64,000 nucleotides of DNA from Ulva prolifera. Its lineage: Eukaryota > Chlorophyta > Ulvophyceae > Ulvales > Ulvaceae. Shown here in pieces: positions 1-14,189 of the stretch. A program made the translations under genes and the position numbers. The notes below the pieces were generated by a model. That model was given only the letters and a program-made list of their open reading frames with translations. It was not told the DNA's origin and ran no database searches. The number at the start of each line of letters is the position of its first letter. The stretch's first letter is position 1. Location: positions 1,806,001-1,870,000 of the forward strand of contig CM041200.1 in NCBI GenBank assembly GCA_023078555.1. The letters are read 5' to 3'.

Positions 1-1000
1 TCGAAGACAGCCAGCCGGCCGGTTGAACCGCCTAAAGAGCCCTATCCGTATCAACATGCCACTGCATTGACTAGGGCACCAGAGCAAGCAAGACACACAT
101 AGCCTCACGTACCCGGCGCATTACCGCACACCACGCAGATATTTTGACCATCACATCAGCCTGGACAGAAGGCCATTTAGACCCATGCGCAAGCATGTCC
201 CCTACCGCCCCATCGTGCACCCCACGCCGACCAGCACACAGACACCCCCACCCCCAATCACTCGCTGTGCATGGACATTGTCCATGCACGGGACAGACCT
301 CACGTCATAGGCGGGCTGTTCCACCTGTGACAAGAGGCCCTCGTGCAGGCGACAGCCCCGCTAGGACATGCATATGGCAAGTTGCCGGTCGGGCTAGGGG
401 CCGGTCATCCCCACCAGCCCAGGCCATACTCCGGCCCGCGGCCGGTCGTCCAGCCGCATGCCAAGAGAGATCACCCAGGATGGCCGAGGGACATCAGCCT
501 GAGGCCCGCATGTGGATCGCATGGTGTGAGACGCTCAAGCCGGACAGAATTTTGTCGTGACGTGGTGATGACTTTGATTGGGAAGCGACGGTGCAGCGGT
601 CCGGCGGCGGCCTTGCAAATGTACGAGGGTAAGTTTGTTGATTGGGGGCTGGGGCCTCATGCAAGGAGTGAGGCCGGCTGAGGCCCGCGGTTGTACGTTT
701 GGCAGCCTTGGAGGCAGTCGCGTTGAGGGTGTGTTTGTCGAGGATCATCAACATGAATGCGAATGCGATGCATGCGCATCGAAAGTGCAACGTGAGTAGT
801 GCAACGCAAGCAGCTTCCGAAGGGCAAGCGGAGTGCCGTCAGATTAGGGGGGTGGGCACTCGGCCTGTATGCACGTCTACCGGGAGCGCGCGCACCTCAG
901 AACGCTCTGAAACACACTTCAAAGACCTATAGACTGAGTAGAACACCCAAAATCGCTCCAAAGGATACTGGGCGAAACAGGGGAGAATTCCCAGCGAAAC
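1..1000. other. No gene recognised
   Basis: Both strands hold only short overlapping open frames with no recognisable domain. The stretch is moderately GC-rich. It may be older retroelement sequence upstream of the LINE remnant that becomes recognisable near 1.1 kb, but nothing shows this directly. Confidence 0.4.
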
Positions 1001-1099
1001 GCGGTGTCCTTGACCAGAGGTGCGATTTTGCCCAGCGCGGCTCAAATGGCGTCAAATGCCGCCCAACACTTGCCCATCGTGCTCAGTGGGCCGAGAACA

Positions 1100-1740
1100 C
1101 CTCAACCAGCCGGCTCCAACATCCGCAACTCGGCCACCTACGACGGCGCCACCGCGGCGGCCTCCGATTGGCGCAAGCGTGGCAAATATAGCCGCTCCCT
1201 CATGAGACGTATGGGCGGATTGGCCCGGCCGAGTTTGCCTTCCTCAACTGGCTTGCGGGCATTGCTGCAGGTTCGGGCGCAGCCTACCGGCGTCTATTCC
1301 TGGAGAACGCGATGCGCGACCTGTCCACGACGCTGTGCCGTGCAGTGGCTCGACAGGTGCACGCCGTTGCCCCGCTGATGGCACGTCATGCGAGTAGGGC
1401 ACTTTTAACGGGGCAGGCGGGCCCGTCCGATGACCTCACACCGCTCAGGGGCCACCCGGCCTACACGGCAGTGCGCCCCAACCCTGGCTACATGTTGCGT
1501 GGTTATCGCTGCTCGCACGCGCGGCCCCGTCCGCTTTGTGGCGGTGGCGGCACTGGCTTCCCAGTAGCCTTGAATATCCAGCCTTGCGCTCGGCGTGCCG
1601 CGCTTGGCGCCGCCCTTGCCGTGCGTCTGTGTGTGGCTCACCGTGGGCATGCGACTGGGGGGTTCGGGCGGGCCGGGCTGGGGTTTGGGAATTGGGGTTC
1701 TGGGTGTACGGATGTTGAGACCTATTGGTCTGGGCTTGGG
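1100..1740 (+). pseudogene. Degenerate LINE 3' end (ORF2 C-terminus plus 3' UTR)
   Basis: At nucleotide level this stretch parallels 40560-41180 of the better-preserved LINE copy. Shared features are the codons for a Gly-Ser-Asn...Arg segment at 1114-1190, the block reading MRDLSTTLCRAVARQVH at about 1312-1365, and the run through the stop codon into a G-rich 3' UTR. Frameshifts break the frame: conserved blocks lie in different frames, for example around 1190-1210 where a downstream motif appears in another phase. In this family the region follows the reverse transcriptase and has no known catalytic role. The copy is dead and 5'-truncated, as is usual for LINEs. The similarity fades by about 1740, and no (AC)n tail is visible here, unlike the copy at 39.5-41.7 kb. 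Confidence 0.75.
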
Positions 1741-3458
1741 TAATAGACCTCGATGGCAGTAAGAGGAAGCAATGATGGGTCAAGATGGCCGCAGCACGAG
1801 GCCTGTATAGGCACAAGCAGAGCAGGTGTACACTCACACGCAAGGATGCGACGTGCCAGTGGAAAAAATGGATGGCGCCCCAACCAGACTACTCTCAAGC
1901 GTGTCTGGTCCCAGCAAGCGCTCGGTATAAATACCGGGGTGTGTGCGCCTACGTCAATCCCCCTATCAAAGCTGGCCTCGCCGAATCGTGCCGCATAACT
2001 GCCACACCGATCCCAGATCCCGCATAAGCGCGGGAGATCTTAATTTGTGGCTCACAGAGCCTGAGATGAGTGTAATCAAGGCTGCGCACGTGATTCGTGG
2101 GCAGCTCTGGGTGGCAGTACAGATATTATCGTGCATGCCAACCCTGGAGCCCGCCGGGCGGACCCTGTGTAACGGCGGTAATGCACACAGTAAGACGTAA
2201 TATGTGCAGTAACAATTCGGCTAGTCGCATAAAGCCATGATAAGCCTATGACACATTGTGCCGGGAGAAGGCTGTACATAACGCTGATGCAGTGTACACG
2301 TAAGGCTAGTGGACGCGTGCAGTCACACGTGGCGAGTGCAGGCACGTAAGCCCACTGAGTGTACGTGTGATCACACTGTGTACAACTCAATCGGTAATCC
2401 GTTAGCTATGCGTGTGCAAGCGTCCACATGGCTGGACAAGTCGCTACGCATATAAGGAAGGTGTTAATTGTGCCAGCACGCGCTACTGTGAGAGATATCT
2501 CACAACACCTCCCCCCTTAACAGAGGAGCGAAGCTCCGGAAGCGAAGCATGCAAATGGTGGCAGAATACCACATCACAAGAGCAGCAACGCCATGAACAC
2601 GACAGTGCCACTGGCGCGAAGCACACAACGCAGAGGCGTAATCACGGTAAGGGCCCACGAGGTGGGGGCGAGACCGGGGCTTTGTAACAAGAGCCGGTGC
2701 CGCGTCTGCCCAGCAAACGGGTGACATAAGGTCCGAGAAAGACATCACCAGATCATCCAGATAATGGCCCAACACACGGCCGTGTGAGTGGGTGACCAGT
2801 TCAATAAATTCATGCAAGCTACGCTACGGGCGAGGGCGGCAGCAACAGCAGACCGCTCAGCCCGTACAATAGCGACAGGCTTGGCTCCAAATTCATCCCT
2901 GCTAACGCCTGAAGTGGGGGTCTTGGACACATCATTCATAAACTTCTGAACGTTAACAAGCAACCGCTTAATCTTGGAGCTGGTCAAGGTAGAGCCCTCC
3001 GACGCGGAAGGTAAAGATGCCACTGCATAGCAGCCGTAAGTCAGATAAGGTGGCAAACCCCACAAAGGTCGCATGTGTGTAGCAGTGTGAACGGCATGAA
3101 ATAAGGTGCGGCAACACCGGCACACATTGACAAGAATTTAACCCCATAAGTGCCTATCGAGGATGTAATTGGTGCATTCAGGTAGTGTAACACGCTATAT
3201 GGCGACTAGGCGCTACCACGCCGGGGCTCCAATCCAGTGAATGACCGTGCCCAGCATGACGAGTGCTGCGGGGATGGCATAAGTGGTTCCGATGTGATCG
3301 TGCACATGGACCTAAGACCGAGAAATATCGGCGGAGCGGGCAGGATACGGTCAAGAATATCCTGCGTCGGACCCAACTCCTCATGACCGGTAACGCCCAG
3401 GTAAGTGCTATATGGATTCAAGCGTCCCCTTCAACAAATAGCAGGGCACAGCTCTGGC
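1741..3458. other. Unassigned DNA between LINE and gypsy remnants
   Basis: No coding domain is recognisable on either strand. The downstream (3') LTR of the minus-strand gypsy element should lie in this direction, but I could not match any part of it to a second copy in the window, so no LTR is called. Confidence 0.4.
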
Positions 3459-3689
3459 CTAGCATAGGCTCGCAGCACAACAGGAGCAGAATTGCTGGCT
3501 GGAAACTAATGCAACAAGCATCGGCTTGGATTTACGCAAGCGCGCTGATTCGCGTCGCGTCCTAGGCACTAAGCGCGGTGGCCTCGACATTGTGGCCGGT
3601 GCAGTGTCCACGCCACGTGTACTATGCGCACAATGTAGGTGTGCCAACCGTGCGCCTGCACCGCGCGGGAATTGTGCAATCATTAATTC

Positions 3690-4385
3690 GCGCTGTTTCG
3701 CAGATGCATTTTGAAACAGGTAATCCGCGAACTTGTCTGAACAATTATTAAACTCACGAATAGGCAACCAGAGGTCGTGTTGAGAAGAGTATCCTCTCCA
3801 CCGGACAAGCCAATGTGGACCTTTACGGGGGGCCCGGTGTCTTGTGATTGTGCCGTCGGCGTGTGCGTGTGCCTATAATCTAAGATGGCCTCGACTTCAA
3901 AGACATTGTCAGCATCCGTATCCGGGCACGTCGTAGGAGAGGTGCTACACTCATGAAAATGAGCATCAACATAAGGTTGAAGGCACGAGAAATGGAATAC
4001 ATAATGAATCCTAAGCTCTCGCAATGTGGCAGGTAATTGCAGCCGCGCAGCTCTTGTCCCAATCAAGGCCAAGATGCGACAAGGGCCAGCCCACCTGGCG
4101 GTGAATTTACGTCTAAGTGCCGAGTGATGCAACGCAAGTTTGGATAATGACATCAGCACATCTTTGCCTACTTGGACTTGTTGTGAGTACTCATGGTGAA
4201 CTGTGGAAGACCACATGCTTTGTTTGGCCTCTGAAAGTGCTTGCTTGGCCAAATGATAATGCATTCTGTGCAAAATAGATGTATGCACACGACGTGTTTG
4301 TGGCAAGCCAAATGCTAACGCGGTAGGCGGCAGTGGTGGTGCGATACGGTTGAGTTGGAAGGGGCTGCAGCTGGTGCTTTCACTC
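3690..4385 (-). pseudogene. Gypsy integrase C-terminal domain and chromodomain
   Basis: The minus strand gives a GPY/F-like integrase C-terminal segment (RRKFTARWAGPCRIL, about 4110-4070, followed by a YVFHFSCLQPYV block). A chromodomain follows, opening with VFEVEAILDYR at about 3905-3870. Its second half continues in another frame (about 3825-3715) with the typical HWLVRWRGY core and NCSDKFADYL ending, so one frameshift near 3820-3830 splits it. In known chromoviruses this domain binds methylated histone tails and steers integration into heterochromatin. Here it can no longer be made as one piece. Confidence 0.8.
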
Positions 4386-5045
4386 TTAGAACCTGTTAAT
4401 GCTGAATTCAACATACGGCAGGAACGAGTCCCAATCGTCGTGCGCGGGGCCAACAAAGTGTCTGAGCGCCTCCTCAATGACTCTGTTGAGGCGCTCCACT
4501 TGGCCGTTGGCTCTAGGGTGATATGAAAACGTCAAACGGAGTTGAATACCCATATGCTCACAAACAGATTTGAAAAACTTGTTGGCCCACTGCAAGCCCC
4601 TATCGCTGCTGCATATGCCTAAAGGCAGACCATAGTGCGGATAGATGTGTTGGAAAAACAACTGAGCAAAACCCGGACCATCAAGTGTGCTCAGCGCAGG
4701 TATAAGCCGGACCATCTTGGAGAAATGGTCCACAAAAACAACGATGCAGTCATACCCAGAGGCAGTGCGCGGTAAGTGAGTGATCATATCCAAGCTCACC
4801 ACCCGCCAGCACGCTGTGGGAACAGGTAACAGGGATGAAGTGCTATCAGAACAGCCTGGAGATTTCATTATCTGACATGAATGACATTGTGAAATGAATG
4901 ATTTAATGTCCGTGCTAATGTCAGGCCAATAGAATGTGTCCATAATGAGTGCATGTGTGCGATGAACTCCCATGTGTGCATGCCACGGGTGTACGTGATG
5001 CCACAACAAAATCTGTTTTCGCATTCCATCATGGTCCGGAATCAC
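4386..5045 (-). pseudogene. Gypsy integrase (zinc-binding and catalytic core)
   Basis: A 219-codon open stretch carries the HHCC zinc finger (HPWHAHMGVH ... CHSC), followed by the DDE core: Asp in VVSLDMITH, Asp in CSSDRGLQW and Glu in ANGQVERLN. All three catalytic acidic residues and the four zinc ligands are present, so this is the best-preserved domain of the element. Integrase would insert the cDNA into host DNA. Neighbouring domains are frame-broken, so it is very unlikely to be active. Confidence 0.9.
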
Positions 5046-5830
5046 TAGCTTATGGCCCCATAAATATGCTTGGAGATGTTTGTCGAACCTATACTTGTGT
5101 GGTGGTGCACGGATGCGGGGTCATGAGCATATCCCTGACGCAAGCGTTCCCACAACGAATCGAATGCAACATCAAGAGTAAGGTGTTGGTTGTGCTGCGA
5201 ATTCAGGTCCACACCGATCTCCCGGAACGTCTGGGGGTCCAGGTCGATGCTCTCGAGGTCAATCATCTCTGAGGGTAGCTCGGAGCTCACGCTGCTTGGG
5301 ATCGGGCTGCTTGCCAAGTTCACGACTTTCGGCCGCGGGCTCAGGGAAGCTAAGGTGTTAGGCTGTTGACGAGACGGTGCTGCCCGGCAACTGGAGGACG
5401 GCTTGGCCGACTGAGAAGACGCTGCCGCCTGGAGAGGGGCAGCGGCTGAGAGGGGCCCCTGATGGTGGCCGTGGGGGTGGCAGTTGCCTGCCGTAACATG
5501 TCCCGGATTACCGGGTAAGCGGGGTTGCTTGGATGGAGCAGCCCCAGCGCCCGGCGCAGATCCTGACGATCCTGTGTCCTGGGGGAAAACAAAGTCGTGG
5601 CGGCCGGTTTGTTGGCAGTATGTCATGCCGACGGGGAACACCGGGGGGAGTCCATAATGACCGTGCCACGTGAGGGTGGCGGTGATAATGCCAGCGGTAG
5701 AAAACCCTCCGGACAAGGCCGGCGCCTGGCCAAGCGACCTGCGTACTAGAAGGCTGGTCAGTGCTAACGCTCTGTAAGGTGCATGCGCCCGTTCAGCGGC
5801 TAACGTATGACCATCATGCAGCACAACTTC
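5045..5830 (-). pseudogene. Gypsy linker between RNase H and integrase
   Basis: The frame stays open from the RNase H tail (motif KNVVADAVSRATY near 5875-5840) through a Pro/Ser/Ala-rich linker of about 200 residues to the integrase. This linker is longer than usual for gypsy elements. No domain was recognised in it. Confidence 0.6.
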
Positions 5831-6929
5831 CGTTGCTGGCAAGTATGTGGCACGACTAACGGCATCAGCCACAACATTCTTGTCACCCGGAGTATAAGTT
5901 GTTTTTCCAGTCAATGCGTGATAATGACTCGAGCCAGCGGGCATGTTTTCCCGTCAGCTTTTTCCGAGCCTGCAAAAACCTGAGGGGGTTGTGGTCTGAG
6001 TGAATGAAAACTGTATGGTTATTTTCTATTAACATCGCCACTGCCTGTAAGCAAATACAATTGCCCCAGCTCTTTTTCAAGAGTATAATAATTTTCCTCG
6101 GCTCTATTCATCTTGCGGCCTATCCAAGCAATAGGACAAAGTGTGTCCTCATGTTCTTGGGTAAGAACAGCCCCGTAAGCATAGTTGATGCGTTAGTGTA
6201 AATGTGAAATGGTTTGTCAAGATCTGGGTGCCGCATAACTGTAGCATTGACCAGTGCATTTTTTATGTTCACAAATGCTGCATCACATTGCTGAGTCCAG
6301 GGATGCTTTCCTTGGAGCTAATGCGCTGGAGTAAGGGTGCAGCTAGGGTTGGAAATTTTGGAACAAATCTCCTAATGTATCTGGCTAAGCCCAAGAATGA
6401 CCTCATGTCGGTAGACTTTTGCAAGTCAGCTACCGGCCAATGTTGCAGCACTTGAACTTTGTATACATATGCATATATGGATCAGGTTGGACCGTGTCGG
6501 CAGTGACAACATGTCCTAAGTATTTAATTTCTTGAAAAGAAAATTGACACTTGTCTATATTGCAGTAAAACTTGTGTTCAGCTAATCTGGTTAACACAAG
6601 GTCAAGGTGTTTGGCATGCTCTTCCTCAGATCGTGCTAATACGACAGTGTCATCAAGGTAAGCCAAGCAGATTTTACCTATAAGCCCCTTTAAAACAACG
6701 TGCATTGCTTGCTGGAACACTGAAGGGGCATTTGACAGACCAAAAGGCATGACTTTCCATTCATACAAACCGTCGGGTGTTCGGAAAGCAGTCTTAGGTC
6801 CCGCCGCTGACGACAACCGGATTTGATGGTAACCATAATGCAAATCAAGGGCTGAGAGAAAGTTGTGTCCTTGCAATTGATCCAACAGCGTGTCAATGCG
6901 TGGTAGCGGGTAGGTGTTTTTACCAGTGT

Positions 6930-6930
<1 letters not shown>
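5831..6930 (-). pseudogene. Gypsy reverse transcriptase palm/thumb and RNase H
   Basis: The minus strand from 6930 gives KNTYPLPRIDTLLDQL, then FSALDLHYGYHQI, MPFGLSNAPSVFQQAM and the catalytic AYLDDTVV box, followed by the thumb motif IKYLGHVV. A second frame (6451-6269) holds the connection segment with MRSFLGLARYIRRFVP. RNase H follows with FIHSDHNPLRFLQ and ADAVSR in a third frame. The domains are all recognisable, but at least three frame changes and stops show decay. Confidence 0.85.
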
Positions 6931-9754
<2,824 letters not shown>

Positions 9755-9755
<1 letters not shown>

Positions 9756-10473
9756 TCAGATACCTGTAATCAATGCAAAGGCGAAGCTTGCCCCCAGGCT
9801 TGGGTGCAAATATAAAACAACTCGCCCATGGAGATACAGAGGGCTGCACCCAGCCCATGGTAAGCAAGCGATTGAGCTGCTTTTCCAACTCCAGAGTCTC
9901 GCGGGGTGTGAGTCTATACTGGCGCGCAGCCCTCGGGCGGGTGCACGGCAACAAATCAATATCCATTTCAAAACCGGACGCAGACGTGTTCGGCGGGGGA
10001 GGGCCTAAAGTGCCGCCCTCGCCTCTATGTTTGTCAACAACAGACCTAATGCAGGCAGGAATGTTTGATGTGTCTTGCGGGACATGGGCGGGAGCAACCT
10101 GCTCCGACAAATAGCCTTTCTTCTTTATGCCAACACAACAGATCGGGAATGTTGCGACTATGGGCCTAATATGGGCCACATATAAGGGTTGCTGGCCATG
10201 TTTGGCCTTGCTGGTCAATGCTATCAGCACACGCTGCGAACACATAAAATCATCTTGTGTGCTAGACTCAGTTGTGAATTTCGAATGACCAGCATGGATA
10301 ATATGGAAGTAGGGTTTGTCTTTCTTATGACGCCCGCTCCGCAGCGGGGGTACATATACGACATTGCGCGGGTGTTTGAATGTGATGGACATGTCGACTG
10401 CAGATATGACATCCAAAGCAAACAGGGCCTCGTTCGGCTGATATGATCCGGTGGCCGCGGGTAGCGAGCCCAC
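9755..10473 (-). pseudogene. Gypsy protease-RT junction and RT fingers
   Basis: The minus strand carries a spacer, then RPRAARQYRLTPRETLELEKQL, GWVQPSVSPWASCFIFAPKPGG and LRLCIDYRYLNELL, which are the RT fingers and the first palm motif of Ty3/gypsy. The homology stops abruptly after LNELL at the edge of the (CA)n-bearing insert and resumes on its far side. This stretch still has an open frame of 273 codons. Confidence 0.85.
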
Positions 10474-10489
10474 CCAGTAAGTTTCACAC

Positions 10490-10660
10490 TAATAACACGG
10501 CGCCCAACTCGCGCATCTAGAACAACCTTGCCCAATCATGATGCCTCAGACCCGGAGATACCGACCGTGACACTATGTGAAGCAGTGTATGCAATGCCAT
10601 GGCGATCCAAGAAACCGCGCATCACCATGCTGTGATTTGTTGCCGTGTCGACCAGTGCTT
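10490..10660 (-). pseudogene. Gypsy aspartic protease remnant
   Basis: Translation of the minus strand gives ALVDTATNHSMVMRGFL, then HSVTVGISGSEAS, a stop, and LGKVVLDARV, the layout of a retroviral-type protease. The catalytic triad reads Asp-Thr-Ala, a variant seen in some gypsy proteases. Two in-frame stops flank it (a TAA just before the Ala-Leu-Val-Asp-Thr block, a TGA near 10540), so it is not functional. It is too short and broken to stand out as an open frame. Confidence 0.65.
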
Positions 10661-10721
10661 AGGCAAAGTGACCGTGAATGCGAGTCGGCATTGTGCACAC
10701 CAAATCAACAAAGGATGCAGG

Positions 10722-11065
10722 TGTCAGAAACGCTATCCTTTATGCAGGTCAGACGCGCAGTCATGCATAGGTCAAGTAAGGGAGCCAGCATTCCATACCT
10801 GCTGCGCACCGAGGTAGAACCGAGGAATGCTAGGGAGAGATACTAGTACCGTGAAACAGTAAGAGTAAAGGTTACAGCTCCCTGTGTGCACAGCCATATA
10901 TGCACACTGAATAGTCAAGATTACGGCAGGAGATCCCCGCAGGATCTCCCTCACTACTCCGGGACAATCCCGCTGGCGGCTTCACCCTGCAATCGATCCG
11001 CAGATCGATCGTGCATGGGTGCACCTGTCACCACACTGCTGCCCGCAGGCGCATGCATTGTGACA
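10722..11065 (-). repeat. Copia LTR (3' LTR of copy A)
   Basis: A 344 bp LTR in minus orientation. On the plus strand it starts TGTCAGAAAC and ends GCATTGTGACA. It matches the 349 bp LTR at 50349-50697 along its whole length, with scattered substitutions. It contains the family's internal inverted motifs (GGAGATC...GATCTCC) and a TATATGC box that may be promoter-related. Confidence 0.9.
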
Positions 11066-11079
11066 CTCCCCCATAAACC

Positions 11080-12320
11080 CTGCTACGTTTCCACTAGATG
11101 GAGTTTATTACGAACTTCTTGCAAAGCAGGACCGGGCAGCACCTTAGTAAACACATCTGCTAACTGATCAACAGTGCCAACCCATTCTACCTTAGTTCAT
11201 CCATCTGGACATATTCCCGCACTCGCAAGTGCCGCACACGAATGTGCTTGGATCTGTCAGTGGACACAGCATTCACAGCCAAGATATTGGCACTCTTATT
11301 GTCACCCCACAGAGTTGGCTTATGTGGGACCAACTTCACATCCAGAAGCAACTGCTTGATCCACATCAACTCATTGGCTGTTGCACTCATCGCAATGAGC
11401 TCAGCCTCTGTTGTATCCCCAGCCACTATACTCTGCTTCTTCGAACGCCAGAGCACACAATTCCCGTACACTCGAACGATCATACCAGATACCCTTTTCA
11501 GATCCACAGAATTCGCAAATTCTGCATCTGAGAAAGCTTCTAGCAAACACCCATGTTCCTTAGAGCCTAGAAATTTTATTCCTAAATTCTTTATGGACTG
11601 CAGGTATCTCAGAACATGTTGCACGGCAGACCAATGCTCCGTCAAACTAATAGACATGTGCCGGGCCAGGGCATGTGCCACATAGCTCAGGTCAGGTCGT
11701 GTCACTCCTGCAATATACTGGATGCTTCCTACAACACTCATGAACTTGGAATGCTGAGCAGCACTGGCTTTCTCCAGGTCAGGATGCTCTTTCACACTCC
11801 TTAGTTGTTGCCGTAGCACTAAGGGATTGGGAGATTTGCGACAGTCAGACATACTAAATTTTCAAGCAGGGTCTGGATTTTGTTTCGCTGCGTCATGATG
11901 ATTGTTTTGACCTTGCGATCACGCGTGATCTCTGTGCCGAGTGCCCATGCAAGTTCACCCAGGTCTCTGCCTTCGAATTTCGTGAGAATGATATCCACCA
12001 AATCCTGCAGCCCCGCAGAGCTGCGTAAAATGAACAAGTTATCAACCCACAGAAAAATAAAGCAGCAACCAGATGTTCTAACATGCAGTCCGGGATCGCT
12101 CTGTGCACACACAAATCCCATCTCAGCTAAGACCTTTATTAAAGCTTTATGCCACTCGCGAGCGGCTTGCTTCAGGCCATGCAAGGTTTTATACAACCTC
12201 CATACATGTGCTGTCCCGTCTGTGAAGAACGGGGGCTGTTAAAGAAGCACTTCCTCCTCCAGCTCACCATTCAGAAAAGCACACTGAATATCGATGTGTC
12301 TATTACAGAACCTCTCAGAA
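11080..12320 (-). pseudogene. Copia RT second half and RNase H (copy A)
   Basis: The minus strand gives the RT block RHIDIQCAFLNGELEEEVLL, then LHGLKQAAREWHKAL, the active-site region FLWVDNLFIL (Asn replaces the second Asp of the usual WVDD) and ALGTEITRDRK. RNase H follows from about 11850 with YIAGVTRPDLSYVAHALARHMS, LEAFSDAEFANS, DTTEAELIAMSATANE and LWGDNKSANILA. The frame shifts near 11850 and the polymerase Asp is lost, so the copy is inactive. Confidence 0.85.
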
Positions 12321-12325
12321 TCTCA

Positions 12326-12791
12326 CTCACTACTCCGGGACAATCCCGCTGGCGGCCTACCCCTGCACTAGACCCGTGTCACAATGCATGCGCCTGCGGG
12401 CAGCAGCGTGGTGACAGGTGCACCCATGCACGATCGATCTGCGGATCGCAGTGCAGGGTAAGCCGCCAGCGGGATTGCCCTGATGTAGTGAAGGAGAGGT
12501 CCCGCGAGGACCTCCCGCCGTAACCTTGAGTGTTCAGTGTGCATATAAGGATGTGCACACTATGATCTGTAACCATTCTTCTCACTGTTTCACGGTACTA
12601 GCAGTATCCGATCTCCCTCGCATTCCTCGGTTCTACCTCTGTGCGGAGCAGGTATGGAATGCTGGTTACCTGACCTGACTTAAGACTGCGCGTCTGACCT
12701 GCAGATAGAGAGCATTTCTGACAACCCGCAGATCGATCGTGCATGGGTGCACCTGTCACCACTGCTGCCCGCAGGCGCATGCATTGTGACA
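12326..12791 (-). repeat. Partial Copia LTR split by a nested LTR
   Basis: A minus-oriented LTR fragment (12326-12376 and 12724-12791) is divided by a plus-oriented LTR. The outer fragment starts at the CTCACTACTCCGGGAC block, so its beginning is missing, and it ends GCATTGTGACA at 12791. Confidence 0.85.
12377..12723 (+). repeat. Solo Copia LTR with 5-bp target duplication ACCCG
   Basis: A complete 347 bp LTR (TGTCACAATG...TTTCTGACA) in plus orientation sits inside the opposite-strand LTR of copy A. The 5 bp ACCCG occurs at both 12372-12376 and 12724-12728, which is the expected Copia target-site duplication. No internal region is present, so it is a solo LTR left by LTR-LTR recombination. 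Confidence 0.92.
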
Positions 12792-14090
12792 AGGCGCACC
12801 ACGGCCTGCCGCGGGCAGGCTCCCGCAAAAACATAGCACGTGAATCAGCGGCCTCGTCAGAGATACGCCCTTACAGCCGGCGGCGGCGTAGACTATACTA
12901 CCAGCGCCCTGAGGATACCGACAGCCGTGCCAGGAATCCATGCTGGGACATTTGTCGGCGTAGCGGTGGACGTCCGAGTCTCAGTGTCGAGCTGACGTGG
13001 TGCATCTCAACCGGACTGAAGGTCCCCACATGCATGGGTCACGGAAGGACATGCAGCACGTAACACATCCAAGAATTCAGGAGACAAAACTGATCGCAGA
13101 GCATCTATAGATAAAGGTCTAATCATCTGCGCAGTAGCGCGCCTCGTCGCGACGCAGCCGCAGATCTGCGTGCTCGTGTAGTCGGGCTCTCGGTGCAGCT
13201 CCAAGTGGGGCCCAAGACCAAGTGCACTCAACAATCCATATCTCAGTGCATACTTCTCGGATTGCGGTAATTTTTGGTTCCCTGGATCCGCAACAGTCCT
13301 CCCAGTTAGCTGACGCTATGGAAAAGGTACTAGGCGTTGTCTAGGCCCAAAAAACTGCTTTTTCGTCACTGCAGGCTCCAGCAGAGAGATACAGCCACTC
13401 AAAGGTAGCCCTTGTTCAAGGCCATGGGTGAGGCATGCCAGCCCTGCGCTGCCTCCAACTCTGTCAGCCAAGTGCCAACACATATTCCTGGTGCCTCGGG
13501 AAGTGGAATGTTGACTGCCACACTGTAATGGTGACCATACTGATTTCCCTGAGCATATGGCAGGTGGCCCATGCATGCCACATGTATTGAGCAACACGTT
13601 TTCACGACAGCAGCTCAAGTGCGGCTGACACGATCACGTTGTCGAAATTCATCGGTTGTGACGCCGCCGTCAAGGCTGCCTTGCGGCTGCAGGTGGATCT
13701 TACTGCATAAAGTAGCTTTTCAGGCGTCACGTTCAAACCGTGAGTTTCCCCGCACGCCACGGAATGCGTTACCGCAGCTGAGCAAAATCAAGCAGTACAC
13801 TCGAGCATTGTTCAAGCGGGAGCACAAATAGTTCGGGATAGGCCTTGCCGAAATCTTGCCCAGGTCTGGATGCGGAACGTCCGGGTGATCATTGCAGAAT
13901 GTCGATCGCGGCAACTGCTATGTTTTTGCGGCACCCAGGGCGATACAGGCCGGGTGGTATTGGCCGCAGCGACATGCCGCAAATCCCGCTTACAGTGCAG
14001 ATGTGTGGCAGCTGCAGGATTCTGTTTGGCTGTAGTGTGACTTGTACTCCTGTCACTGGTGTTGTGGATTCACTGTGTGAAGTCACTTGC
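12792..14090. other. Unassigned, possibly decayed gypsy gag and 5' LTR
   Basis: The minus strand has broken open stretches (13234-13007, 13605-13399, 13914-13720) on the side where the gag gene of the minus-strand gypsy element would be expected. No zinc knuckle or capsid motif is clear, and no LTR was matched. The position suggests gag; the sequence itself does not prove it. Confidence 0.35.
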
Positions 14091-14097
14091 GCATATC

Positions 14098-14160
14098 ATA
14101 TATAAGTATTATATTCAGCATCACTGTATCATAAGTATTATATTCAGCATCACTGTATCT
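14098..14160. repeat. 29-bp tandem duplication
   Basis: Two back-to-back copies of an AT-rich 29-bp unit (ATAAGTATTATATTCAGCAT plus CACTGTATC) lie just before the GC-rich repeat array. Confidence 0.85.
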
Positions 14161-14189
14161 ATGTATCCATTGTCCGGCGGCTGCTCCAT

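Larger units (their letters stand above)
10722..12791 (-). mobile_element. Truncated Copia element (copy A), minus strand
   Basis: This is a Ty1/copia copy of the same family as the near-intact element at 50.3-57.3 kb. In element order it has a broken 5'-side LTR (12326-12791, hosting another LTR), the second half of RT, RNase H, a polypurine tract (GGGGGAG just inside 11066-11075) and a full 3' LTR at 10722-11065. Gag, protease, integrase and the first RT half are missing: coding sequence joins an LTR fragment directly near 12320. The 5-bp flanks (GCAGG and AGGCG) do not match, which fits recombination or deletion after insertion. It lies against the protease end of the gypsy element. Confidence 0.85.

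Noticed and set aside
1741..3458. Gypsy 3' LTR.
   Set aside because: Expected by position, but no matching second copy or TG...CA-bounded repeat could be found in the window.
10722..12791. Copia copy A as a clean insertion into the gypsy element.
   Set aside because: The 5-bp flanks differ (GCAGG and AGGCG) and the right LTR is truncated, so later rearrangement must have occurred.
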